Origin: Methanosphaera stadtmanae
GTDB lineage: Archaea; Methanobacteriota; Methanobacteria; Methanobacteriales; Methanobacteriaceae
Length of the DNA: 47,984 nt
Direction of reading: 5' to 3'
Assembly: GCA_015062825.1 (NCBI GenBank)
Contig: SUTR01000015.1
Coordinates: 1 to 47,984 of the forward strand
The notes under the pieces were generated by a model. It did not search any database. It worked only from the letters and a program-made list of their open reading frames with translations, and was not told the origin of the DNA. Position 1 is the first letter of the stretch. Every line of letters starts with the position of its first letter. Made by a program: the position numbers and the translations under genes. Positions 15,001 to 22,100 of the stretch are shown piece after piece.

Positions 15001-15465
15001 CATTATACCATTTTTGTAGTCGGAGTCACTTTCAACATATTTATAGTCATCAAGTAACTCGAGTACTCCTCCAGCACTTGTCTGGGAGATGGTATTTGCC
15101 AAATCTGTAAAGGTCAGTTCACCCTCACCTTTTAATGTCTTTCCAATATCGTCGTTAATATTAATTGTCTTAATATTGTTATCATTTGTTGTTACTTGAT
15201 TTTCTGTTTGTTTATTTGTCGTCTGTGTATTAGTGTTTTTACTTGTGTTTGATATTTTTTCTACGTCTGCATCTGACTTAACATTTGCTAAATCAGATTG
15301 TACCACATTATCCACATCATAATTGGCGGGTGTGGATAATTGATTATTATCTTTTACTACTTGTGTAGTATTGTTAGTATCGGCTGCCGACACTAATGAA
15401 GTCCCCAGTAGCAGTACCAACATTACCACTAGTAATATAAGACAATGTTTTTTATTTAAGGTCAT
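1..15465 (-). CDS. ALP1: giant secreted adhesin-like protein, beta-helix plus Ig-like array (C-terminus beyond window)
   Basis: An open frame runs from ATG at 15465 to the left window edge (at least 5155 codons, no stop seen), so the gene is cut by the window. An AAGGAAG ribosome site precedes the ATG. Residues 1-27 form a signal peptide (basic start, Leu/Val-rich core, SLVSA cleavage region). Residues 28-150 are a polar Asn/Thr linker. Residues about 155-1795 are dozens of short rungs of the type GGAIY-x-N...S-x-F-x-N-N-x-A, the polymorphic-outer-membrane-protein style of right-handed parallel beta-helix. From about residue 1800 onward come Ig-like beta-sandwich repeats with recurring Y-x-V/T-x-A-x-F/Y-x-G, DENGQ-like turns and NITV-type strands. 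This is the 'asn/thr-rich large protein' or adhesin-like family of Methanosphaera and Methanobrevibacter, thought to act at the cell surface; the ligand is unknown. Membrane or wall anchoring cannot be judged because the C-terminus is missing. Confidence 0.93.
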   Translation of the reverse strand, partial: MTLNKKHCLILLVVMLVLLLGTSLVSAADTNNTTQVVKDNNQLSTPANYDVDNVVQSDLANVKSDADVEKISNTSKNTNTQTTNKQTENQVTTNDNNIKTININDDIGKTLKGEGELTFTDLANTISQTSAGGVLELLDDYKYVESDSDYKNGIMISQSITINGNNHILDASNLARIFVISGTNKITLNNITFANGNSSECNYNENGGAIYIYNNNVAINNATFINNSAGCDGGAIYWNANNGNLTNTKFINNTASGVLNGSNSHIDDATGKTVYTLYGGGGGAILWTGSNGNITDSYFINNTAYYRGGALLFRPENQHSHCENITIKNSNFTENMAGTNGGAVDWSEGAYNAIIISSNFTSNVANRSAGAIYFAGHQTNVINSTFYNNLATGVHSEDRLPGGVPASEIYPVGPGYGGAILWRGQDGLIDNSTFYNNTANRSGGAVFLIQSDNVTVNNSNFTKNVANENGGAVDFREGATNGRVLNSTFNDNLALRSGGAVFWNGYNGSIMYSYFKNNTANGTDFNTTGGDGGAVLMGGSNATIEYSNFTENHAAYRGGAVFYTRSLQDEITENGTVDSCIFTNNTAGLNGGAVDFFNGSTQGAVINSTFEDNFANRSGGAIYWNGFEGKILDSKFNNNTISGNVNNDPRIANHTTDYERNGLFNYTINGGNGGAVNWIGSNGTINNTNFTNNNATVFGGAIFVLRNENLTIDNSFFENNTAINNGGAVMINQSANYTKILNSNFTDNTVVGYNQSGRFYGDGGAVFFGVDSSYGLIDNSIFINNSANANGGAVVWNGQYGNITSSKFYNNTAPYAAGAVRLNGKYLVVNDSLFDGNLDPMGNYSWGSAIYLTGNNTNITNSNFTNQHGANTGGAIAIDGSNELLENNTFINNSAFIGGAVHLEKNENVTINNSVFTNNNATLTGGAINIDDDANNTQILNSNFTNNKAIGYTVDTRDYGDGGAISFGEGCNAGLIDNSTFTNNSAYANAGAVDWKGNNGVINSSTFTNNTAKWAGGAVRFEGNDGNITSSYFQNNTANSTGAALRLDGNNSFVNDTAFDGNYDSSSTPYAWGLAIYIKGDNANISYSNFTNNHRGDGAGAIYVQGANATIDYSNFENNTISNNGGAIYLNGTNGTILNSNFTNNLANNTGGAIYVNGENGTIDLSKFENNTALKEGGAVYVNGKNAAISNSSYTNNRVIGYKVGSDTFGNGGAVYLNGANGTVSNSNFTENVAGKGGGAVYINGIYGKVSNSNFTLNNATTNGGAVNIKGGNATVEYSIFENNKAASSSGGAIYIYGDSATISYVNMTSNSAGNGNQPGGDIACNGKLLNINYSNFNSSLGSNGGSLYLSGSNNGNITGCNFTNCYAQILGGAISWQKSENIQLRDSYFYNCSCGRIQASTATGDSHHGGAINFQGNTGNLIDNCTFDTCFCEKDGGAFFVSSSSSVGSQLSNCTFMNCYSVFRSGAAICWKDNNGLLINNKFINCSSMSGDRPEYSGQGGAVYFESANNNLIINNNFTNCSALWDGGAIYYRHHSGGCSNNTHINCTFENNFVGRNGGALYLCTSNNTYENCVFINNTANETGGAIYYSYSSTYPQKNGLIVRDCVFSNNTNATNAGFIYISGPNVIITNTTFYNGSASNDGGALYINSISNYNITNITFDYNNASNGGAIYINAPVTLTDINFTNNLAVNGGALYITKDTNLTDCNITNNNATNGSGIYVNGGTVRLTNIRLLDNQAHSANISANKREYVDGDTKHLLGVFLGCDNYLNGIYVLGGNVLAENVLYLGLNGVVNIDTQVPAPTVHLNETYQNVTLEVYDRNNVLKYNMTTRTDEFGNYEFDFPYDPDDSFRLYHLEDDYYTYIVDTFDKLIANLTINVTNITYGEEEIIVIRVNRTSDDDQLPTGSLTVYLNSTLEGFVNQTFEIGDIGDGVVEISTPPLNLLSAADYDVYVRYNGDGRYLSEIATANFTVSKAQSKLDFDVSNYTYNQTGNISFNLTGIEDMPMAGTVLVNITGRESDGTIYSWNDIVLNIQVNGEEVTGNVIELPILNAGEYEVTAFYNESLNYTSNTTVHRFTVNKANPVIDLQAVDTGDEIYRIDVHVEPEVSTSTVRISVVNQTGGVFLDQSYTLDESRISQLLEALPVGTYNVTVNYYGDKNHFEGSNKTQFAVTIDNYPINIQLVNMTYGETQLINITVPAASNPDNLEIKLNDTLLTGYTIDEDGLIQIDTASLTNIVSDGKLVVGTYNLTVSYTADEHFRSNTSSMLFNVTKADPAIVIGVSNISYGQTETVTISTNSYNASGDITVEIINSTGDVIDTRQYTLKSGNPVEFDLTEYEPDTYTVKVTYENDDNYNDRVVSNEFVVRRQVITINELSDIYVTESQMIIGRVTDGYGRSVTEGSVNITLSNGTNITCPLDSTAMYLIEPVFLNNGTYILNASYILNDKIRATSENKMFNVFKIPTITTVNVLNTTIGHVSIDVVVQENVTGRFTNYVQDGFINVTIEGVNGGNPVQYPIMGINTTILLDDIDVVGRVNVNVAFNESNTHLNSTGRNYSDVSQVFTHIIVEPIASNMTINVQPDPVVSGSDVVISGRVYDEAGVEITEGTVDITIGTEEFTEIPVTADGYSKTFTTHIVGIIPVEVHFNGLTDTNDNIKVLESTNNTTFVVEVNKHRTNITIDPLSGIEINKTFTVTINLTNRTGDAIEGKAIKVLINKVEITDLGTTDENGQLIFPYMVHNNGKILIEAEFEEDEEYRGNSTYLLYEDTINLFTSNISASVNSTPIFANESIVISGSLNDSFMNDTYTSIYTHPIADALVTVTINDVIIQTTTDEHGNYSVTLTKDTYPQLLAYSTTEYVVTVEYGGEPGVILGKAASTTYKVDKFATNMTIAPISDVAINQSFPVVITLTNRTGTSIADKDIYVQVNGVPVENLGKTDENGQLIFDYTVHNNNEFIIEAVFSEDELYYGNSTALQYKETIDLLNSSISVEVNNSQLIVNETVKIYGTLNSTLIDAATGNYKPITDVDVIIRIDSVEVATVQTDSNGYYEYTLTATEELAKYLQKKDTSYSVTAIFTGIPGIILGDAENTRYTVSKIATKTNVTIINNTVGNVVIGVNVTNMTGDNVIIGNITVYDMENNPIANQTLIGGVANISIPAARSGQMQIVVTYNENDLYESSNAKNSSIPGLPNEEIMIIDVQNKNVTIDIALSESEIPFDKTTTISGHVIDVDGSEITEGTVTIRVNDEEFTLDLNQSGYSYDYQAKLPGTYLINATFNGISNVTNPVTSENLTLTAVKHDVVLTPIEEITSDNKRVLLVKVDDRNSSKIPSGKLIFTVDSTDVEYDVENGVVLIPIDELEESTTVTLKYVENDLYNEAITQTIVKLDKTNTTVELTLSDDRTTLNVAPEDNVTISVVLKDQYGDIIPNKDVTITITNVDDYNEFVYSEVVHLDENGEGSIIWQPTSEFVYNITATFDGRMDVEYNTASNNSILEVSKIATLGRIFNQTEYHTERFVEFIGLLFYKDKNGNNITIPNEDVNITIFYQNGTSETRTYRTNATGNFEFNFRKEFSHDNFTIGFEYFGSDRYISYDFKKVFDDKILTYSDWVYANRTVRIYQNNLLTFTINDASGTPVNGTFTIFDEEGHVLALVPVKDGVGLYNYSSGREEHVYLTGIFTNDTVEYNRVTESINFYIIRLDDKVTYTVLNNTVYNTTLEVNVEDLENPTNIISEGEVIIYNMTDTLQRGIELGRGNVVDGKAIIQLHDVDVSKNYTIIVTYGGTTTYFANQTVGPLEVLKLDVSLTPDAVNKTAGNVSIKVDVDCLFEENVNNGTVEIYLDDGQTLIGQADVENGEATVNIIEGYLDKPDTYNLVIKYTGSDTFNENSVDYEVTLDKRNSSITANVADNVALNVTLEAYITDAVTGQAVTNGTVSVKANGSDVANVTFNSEDGHVTIVTNITEKGYYTFVVSYEGNDYYLESSTDDDMATKENLTNVEIVGRLADITANATNTTLGNTSIRVNLTDDETNAALPDADVIITLPNGTNLTGKTNSQGIVDIAVDIPVGVNDLIITYPGNDTYNGTNTTLRVIVEQRPSQTSATVINNTIGNVTLNVTVTDKETEAPVTSGAVLVKVNDEIVGVGYIKNGNATIVTDIQEIGEYDIVVEYLGNKNYTESSTVIEDQDVIQMPTITSIEVVNKSIANVTIEVTVTNETGQLVDMGNVTVEFADGTPITLKNLTNGKVNITIPSEDIETLNVKVTYNENDKYLESSATVEISVEKQDAAISIDVDPRELFVDEYVTINVNITDGMGNQITDIDDVDIYINNVAISKDLIEVIDGNFTASIQATANGTFTVNATYHGNDTVNELTSTQVDYVVNKIPTITNVTILNNTYGNVTIRFNVTDARNPEEFATEGLVYVYDFISGNYTSYLYVPGGNIEYKLNYDTAETIKLLVSYSGTDKYLESNARNESAFALDKDVIVIDIQKAPSTTNIEKILSNKSSNVTLAINVTNDTKDLIPTGHVIVFNATDGTILGEGDLTNGKVNITLTDVTEPGDIEVNVTYQGNDKYLPSNATGLNAPVGKENTTVITVTVDPEITIDLNKTAVFVGESVRVSGILYNQTGQAYKADANIKVSINGTDYTATFDSNTGTYYIDYIPEYNGTILINASFIKDDEVVVTSQTIELTVNKIPTSITITPITDVEVNKTFTIEVTLTNNTNDPISGKVVKITVNGVELTGVGVTGADGKTNITYTPHNNTALEIKAVYGGSEVYLASENTTVVDVALSQSVVTANVNKSDLYASESVNISGKVVDGQGNNLVGAEVTIYINGNIATTVTTNASGEYSYVVSNLREGEYTVRAVYDGVANAIIGDEDTTAYSVEKMPTTLDLSVPRTVEVFVPFDIEVTLSNDTDNDNAISGKVVVITVNDVPIRSVPFTDNDGKIVVSYTPQNNSTLVIRATFAGDDYYYPVSATGTVNNIALSESTITVDVNKSSLYASESVNITGKLVDGQNKDITDAVVKLYINNTFEAIVLTNSTGEYSYVIDDLAKGEYTVRAVYEGVNNTIIGDDGTTGYVVNKMNTTITLTVPQNASVNVPFDIEVTLNNNTDNTNAIGGKAVVITVNDVAISNVPLTNASGKVVVSYTPTDNSTLVIKAVFNE
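10100..14910 (-). repeat. PMP-like beta-helix rung repeats inside ALP1
   Basis: A GCTCCACC-type octamer recurs every roughly 60-150 bases on the + strand. On the coding strand it encodes the Gly-Gly-Ala of GGA[VI]-[YFD], followed by an N/S-rich turn and an F-x-N-N motif. The spacing is irregular in DNA but matches one or a few beta-helix turns. Several blocks are near-copies of each other (for example the YGDGGAV-F segments and the NRSGGAV segments), which suggests growth by internal duplication. Confidence 0.85.
15307..15340 (+). other. Site A: 10-bp inverted repeat, candidate recombinase site inside ALP1
   Basis: ATTATCCACA (15307-15316) and TGTGGATAAT (15331-15340) are perfect inverted copies around a 14-base spacer. 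The element lies within ALP1 codons 42-53, just after the signal peptide. A close homologue (site B, 25348-25379) is in opposite relative orientation across the recombinase gene. The match extends beyond the arms: ATTATCCACATCATA is shared exactly, as is GTGTGGATAA. Function as a recombination site is inferred. Confidence 0.45.
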
Positions 15466-15514
15466 TTTGAAAACTTCCTTTTAAACATTGAATTTTTTTA
15501 CAATTTAATTACTT

Positions 15515-15540
15515 GGTACAAAAGCTTTTAAAAGGTTAAC
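15515..15540 (-). promoter_or_regulatory. Putative ALP1 promoter (TATA-like, overlapping palindrome)
   Basis: Read on the minus strand, AACC-TTTTAAAAG resembles an archaeal BRE/TATA element about 60-70 bases upstream of the ALP1 ATG, which would leave a leader of about 35-45 bases containing the ribosome site. The palindrome AAAAGCTTTT (15520-15529) overlaps it and could be an operator. Confidence 0.4.
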
Positions 15541-16065
15541 GGTTAGAAATAATAAATTTAATATAATTAAAGATTATGATAAATCTAATGTATTTATGAT
15601 TATTGTCTGAAATAAATGATTTATGATAATATTTATCATAAATATGTAATTATTTGTTTAATTTTGAAGTTTTTGGAATATATAACCTTTAAAGTAATAA
15701 ATTTACATTAATATCCGTTATGTTATTTATTTCTGTATTTAATACTTTATATAGTTTTTTTTTGATATTATTGAACATTAACATAATTTATAATGATTAT
15801 TAAAGTTTTAATATAAAAGAAAATCTTAATTTTATTGAAAATTAAGTATGGTTATTTGTTAGTTTATCTATAATATTATAGAGTTAATATCTTTTTACAA
15901 TAGAAAAATTAGTCAAATATGATAAAATAAGATGAGTTAATATAAATTAATATAACATATTATAATTGGTTTTGTAGAATTATATTTGATAAAAAAAAGA
16001 TTTTTAATTGGATTATTATTCTATCATATATTTTTATGGCCGTAGAATATATTAGTTACAAATAT
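15541..16065. other. AT-rich intergenic stretch between ALP1 and ALP2
   Basis: About 525 bases of very A/T-rich sequence without a plausible gene, RNA fold or repeat that I can recognise. It separates the ALP1 promoter from the end of ALP2. Confidence 0.6.
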
Positions 16066-16122
16066 CAGTAGAAAAAAAAGGAATATGTAGATTGAAGTAT
16101 TGTTATACTTCAACTTCTACAT
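16066..16122 (-). terminator. Hairpin plus T-run terminator of ALP2
   Basis: TTGAAGTAT (16092-16100) and ATACTTCAA (16105-16113) form a perfect 9-bp stem with a TGTT loop that overlaps the stop codon at 16103-16105. An outer GTAG/CTAC pairing with a small bulge extends it. On the minus strand a run of eight T follows about a dozen bases later, fitting intrinsic-like archaeal termination. Confidence 0.6.
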
Positions 16123-19100
16123 TAGAAGAATCCATCATGCCATCATGACCTGATGATCCTGATTTATCTATGGTATCACTGGATGTTGGTATATCACCTT
16201 TTGTATTGGATAATTCTATAGAATCAGGCACGCCATCTATATTATCATAGTCTATAGTTATAACACCTTCATTATTCCAATTGTTGAATTGTTCTATTGT
16301 TATTCCAGCCTGTTGCATTGCTGCAATAAAGTCACTGTAGGTCATGTTTCCAAAGAAGTATGACTTGTATAAGTATATGAATAAGCGATATTTTAATACA
16401 CATCCCCTGTATTGATATGAGCCATGTCTATTAATATTTCTAGTAAAATGCTTCATAGAAGCATATCTTTTGTTATAATGGTATTTGTTAAATCCTTTAA
16501 TTGAATAAGTTTTAATGTTATTCTTAATTATAGGTTTATTTAAACTGTTGACTGTACCATCATCGTTTGAGACATTTCCATTATAACATTCCGTGTAATT
16601 TATTAATTTCCATGCCCATATGAATTTTAGTGGTGTGTAATTTAGTGTATTTGTTATCTTCCATGTGTTCTGATTGTTTTCTAATGTCTTTGTATAGTTA
16701 GCTACTTCTATTTCATCGACTGTATAGTTTATGAGTTTACCTTTGTTGTATTTTAGTAAGTTATCAAATGAGTATGTCCAATTATTTTCATCATTTAATT
16801 TAGTTGTATTTGTTTTTTCCCCATCCATGTAAAGTACTATAGTTACATCAGCTGGTCTTATATTATGCTTATCATCCTCATCAAGCCATACTTTTGTCAC
16901 ATTGACATGAGTAGTTTCTATAACATGTGTGTTTGTAATTGTGAAATTGTTTGAACTACCATTTATTTCTTTGATGTATCCTGCTGTCATGTTTTCTTCA
17001 TCAACTTTGTAGATTATTTCTTTTTGATTATTATATCTTGGCAGATCTTCAAATGTATATGTCCATTTGTTATTGCAGGGTAATGTTATTGTATTTACAA
17101 TTAAATCATCTGCATATAATAGAATTGTAACATTATCTGGTCTTAGATTATCGTTGTTGTCTGAATCATTCCATATTTTTGTAACTGTTATGTTTATGAG
17201 TTCTTGTTTATGGGTGTTTGTGATTGTGTAGGTATTATTGTTTTGTGTTACTTGTTTTGTATAGTTTAGTGGTGTGTTTATTTCATCAACGGTATAGTTT
17301 ATTAGTTTTCCATTGTTGTATTTTGTAAGGTTGTTAAATGAGTATCCCCAATTGTTTTGTTGATTTAGTTTTACTGCTTGACCATATTTGATGCCATCAG
17401 CATATAATTGTATTGTGATTTCTTTTGGTCTTAGGCCATCGTTATTGTTTGAGTCATCCCAGACTTTTATCACGTTTATTTGTGTTGTTGTCTTGTTGTG
17501 TGTGTTTATTATTGTGTATTTATCATATGTTACCTGATATTCTTCAGGTAGGCTTACTTCCTGTACATAGTAGTCTATTACTTCTCCATTGTCATATTTT
17601 GTTAGGTTTTCATATGTGTATGTCCAGTTGTTTTCTATACATAGTATGATGGATTTTCTTATTGCTTCTCCATTTGCATATAGTTGAACTTCTATACGAT
17701 CTGGTCTTAGGTTATCGTTGTTGTCTGAATCATTCCATATTTTTGTGACTGTTATGTTTGTATATATAATTGTATGGTTGTTTGTTATTATGTATTGGTT
17801 GTTGCATCCGGTAATTGATTTATCATATCCTGTTGGAATATCTGATTCATCTATTGTATATATAATCTCCCGGGAGTTATTGTATTTGTCCAAGTTTGTA
17901 AATGTATATGTCCAGTTGTCTATTTGGGTTAATATGATAGTTTTTATTATGTTTGAATCTGCAAGCAGGTTAATTGTCACATTATCGGGTCTTAGTCTAT
18001 CATTGTCATCATCAATCCATACTTTAACTACTGTGATGTTTATCTTTTTAGTTATGTGTGTGTTGATTATCTGTGTCTGGTTATATTCTACTGTGTAGTT
18101 GTCTGGAACTATTTCTTTTACTGTGTAGTTGATTTCTTTTGTATTGTTGTATTTTAATAGGTTGTCAAATGTATATTTCCAGTTATTATCTTTAGTCATT
18201 ATTGCAGTATTAGTTATTTTTCCATCAGCCAGCAATAATACTGTTATGGATTCAGGTCTTAGGCCGTCATTGTTGTTGTCATCTATCCATACTTTTGTTA
18301 TATTTAAGCTTGTCAAATATTTTTGATGTGTATTGATGATCTTGAAGGTATCGTTACAGTATACTATTTTACTATTATAGTCGGTTATTGTATCTTCACT
18401 AATGCCATACGTGATTAATTCACCATTTTCATATAGGGGCAAATCTGTAAATGTGTATTTCCAATCATCATCAGCATGTATATTTATTGTCTTGATATTA
18501 TTTCCATTTGCAAATAGTTTAACTGTGACATTTTCTGGTCGGATGTTATCATTGTTGTCTGAGTCATTCCATTGTTTTGTTACTGTTATGTTTTTGGTTA
18601 ATGCTTCATGTGTATTTGTTATGGTCATATTCTCTATTGTAGCAGTATATCCTATTGGAATACTTATTTCTTCGATTGTATAAAGTATTTCTTTACCATT
18701 AGCATATTTTGTTAAATTTGTAAATGTGTATTTCCAGTTATCTTCTTTGGTTATTTGCTTTGTAATTATAGCTTTGGAATCTGCAAGGAGATTTATGGTA
18801 ATAAATGCCGGTCTTATACCATCATTGTCATCATTATCATCCCATAGTTTGGTTACTGTTAGATTAGTTACTTCTGGTATGTGTGTGTTAATGATTTTAA
18901 ATGTATTTGAGCTATTTTTAATTGTTACTTCATATTTATCTGATATACTTGATTCAGAAACGGTGCATATGATTTTTGTACCATTGTTGTATTTGGTTAG
19001 GCCTTTAAAGGTGTATGTCCAATTGTTTGATAAGTTAAGTAGTGCTGTTTGTATTTCTTTTCCATCAGCATATAGTGTGACTGTTACATTATCTGGTCTT

Positions 19101-22100
19101 AGGCCATCATTGTCAAGAGAGTCATTCCATTGTTTAGTTACGGTTATCATAGTTGCTTCTGGTATGTGTGTATTGGTTATTGTAGTATCATTTATGCTTG
19201 ATGTGTATCCTTTTGGAATGTTAATTTCCTGAATTGTATAGTTTACTTTTGTAGCGTTTATGTATTCGGGGAGATCTTTTACTGTGTATCTCCAGTTGTC
19301 TTTTGAATTTATTATAATAATAGTATGTCTTTGATTGTTTGCTAGTATTTCTACTGTTATGTTGTCTGGTCTTAGTCCATCATTATTGTTTGCATCATCC
19401 CATACTTTGCTAATGTTTAATTCAACTAGACTGTTTTCATGAGTATTTGTTATTATGAAGTTTCCACAGGGGGTTACTGTAATGTTACTTGTATAACCTG
19501 GAATTTCTACTTCACTTATTGTATAATTAATTAGTCTACCTTCATGATATTCTGTTAGATTGGTAAATGTATGTTTCCATTGATTATCATTTGTAATTGT
19601 TGCCTCTTGTATTTTGTTTCCATCAGCATATAAGTATACTGTAATGTTTTCTGGTCTTAGTCCATCGTTGTTGTTTGCATCATCCCATAGCTTGGTTACA
19701 TTTATTTGTTTAGTGTATGTTTCATGTGTGTTGGTTATGGTCATATTATCTGTTGATACATTATAACCAGGTGGTATTCCTGTTTCTTGGATAGTGTATG
19801 TTATCTGATTACCTTTTGAATATTTTAATAGGTTGTCAAATGTGTATTTCCATTCTGTATCCTTAGATAGTATTGCTGTAGTAAGTACTTTGCCATCTGC
19901 TAGTAAAGTTATTGTAATATTGTCTGGTCTTATGCCATCCTGATTATCTTTATCATCCCATATTTTTGTAACATTTAGTGATATGACTTCGGGTATGTGA
20001 GTGTTAGTGATAACTGTTGAATTTACTGTTGCTGTATAGTATGTGGGAACATCCGCCTCTTCAATAGTATATTTTATTTCTTTACCATCAACATATTTTG
20101 GAAGCCCAGTAAATGATCCTGTCCAGTTGTCTTTTTCTTTGATTGTAATTGTATCAATTACTTGATTTGAAACAAGCAGGTTAACCTCTATACTCTCCGG
20201 CCTTAGACCATCATTATTGTCATTATCCATCCATACTTTTGTAACGTTTATAGTGGTGTTTTCTGGTATGTGGGTGTTTATAATCTGTGTACCATTAATA
20301 GATGAGGTGTAACTGGTGGGAACATCTGTTTCTATGATTGTGTAATTAATTATTTTACCATTGTCATATTTTGGCAGATTATTTAATGTATATGTCCAGT
20401 TGTTTTGTTTGGATAATTTGATTATCTTGTATTCTTTGTCATCCCTATTTACTTGTACATATACATAATCGGGTCTTATTCCATCCTGATTATCAGAGTC
20501 ATTCCATACTTTTGTAATGTTTAGTGATGTTACGATAGGAGTGTTGGAAATTTCCAATAGGTAGTCATCAACATTGGCAACATGTTCATAATTTATTCCA
20601 ATTAATCTTTGATATCCATTATTGAATGGTTCATAGATGAAGAATTGATAGGTCATATTACCATCTTCAACATCAATGCAATCATATGGATTTACTATAT
20701 TGCCATTTTGAACGTTGTGATAAACGTCATTTATTATATTCTGACATTTTTGTGTAAGTCTCCATAATGAACTGGGATTATTATATCTGGCACCCCACTG
20801 AACATCTGGTCCTTGACCTAAAAATACATATAATGCTGTGTTGATTGTGTATGAATCATTATTGCCCTGATGATATAATAAATATCTTACATATGGCATT
20901 ACATTTTCTTGTGTATATCTATTGATTAGTTCATAGTTTCCATCATCTGTTAATCTTACATATGGCATGGTTGTGATGTTTGCTATATCTGAATCCCATA
21001 CTGTATAGTTGATTTTATAAAGAGGATTTCCTGTTATGTTAAAGGATACTAGATTACTTGATGGATCAGGCAGTGTATAATTCATACAGTAGGCTATTGT
21101 ATTATCATCCATTAGCCATGGATGGATACCCTGCATGCTCCATGTATGTATTATATCATTAGTGTCATATGTGGAGTTACATTGCTGGTAGATTTCATTT
21201 TCTTCATATTGTATAGATACATTGAAGCTGTCTAGGGGTAATGAAAATATTAATTCATCATCATCCATTGTGAATGATTTATTGTATAATTCCTGACCAT
21301 TTATATCTTGGATTATTAATTTACCCATTGATACTGGATTATTGCTTAGATTTGTTACATATACTTTGAATATTGAGTTGTATGTGTTGTTTTCATATGT
21401 GACATTATATGAATCTACATGAATTACAGTTGGTATTTTAGAGTTTTTCTCAATATGAGTCATATTATATGATGCATTATGATTTTCAGGAACTATTTCC
21501 GTGAATGTGTAGTTAACGGTTTTTCCATCTATATACTTTGGTAATCCTGTCACGTGATAAGTCCAATTATTTGAGTTGTTTAATATGATTGTTTGATCAT
21601 ATAGTATGGATGCATCATCCATATTGGCATATATTTCTATTGTCACATTACTTGGACGTATACCTTCTATGTTATCATCATCATTCCATGTTTTATGAAT
21701 TGTTAGATTCATTTTATGTAGATATGATGCATTTATTGTATAATCATATGGATTATTGTCAATTAATGAATAACTATAATAATCTGGCAGGGATATTTCA
21801 TCAATGCTATAATTTATTAAATTTCCATTATCTTCATATTTAAGAAGAGAATATTCCATGTCATTCCATCCACTTGTTTGTCTATATTGAAAGAAATATA
21901 CCTCCACACCCATCTGGTCTGTCCAATAAAATGGCTTGCCATTTGCATATAATTTTGCATATACTATGTTGGGCCTTAGGCCATCTTGATTGTCCATGTC
22001 ATTCCAGATGATATTGGATGTTACATTTATATAGATTGAATTTATTGCATAGATATTTGTAGTAAATCCGGTTTCTGAAGATTGGTCATTAATTAGTGAT

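Noticed and set aside
15308-15339. TTATCCACA motifs as bacterial DnaA boxes or a replication origin
   Set aside because: The arms equal the bacterial DnaA-box consensus, but archaea use Orc1/Cdc6 rather than DnaA, and there is no cluster of boxes or orc1/cdc6 gene. The pairwise homology of the two sites is better explained otherwise.
18726-19232. 168-codon open frame on the + strand within ALP2
   Set aside because: Mirror of the Cna-B repeats; the same pattern recurs at each repeat (17425, 17718, 18129, 18402), which shows it is a by-product of repeat coding.
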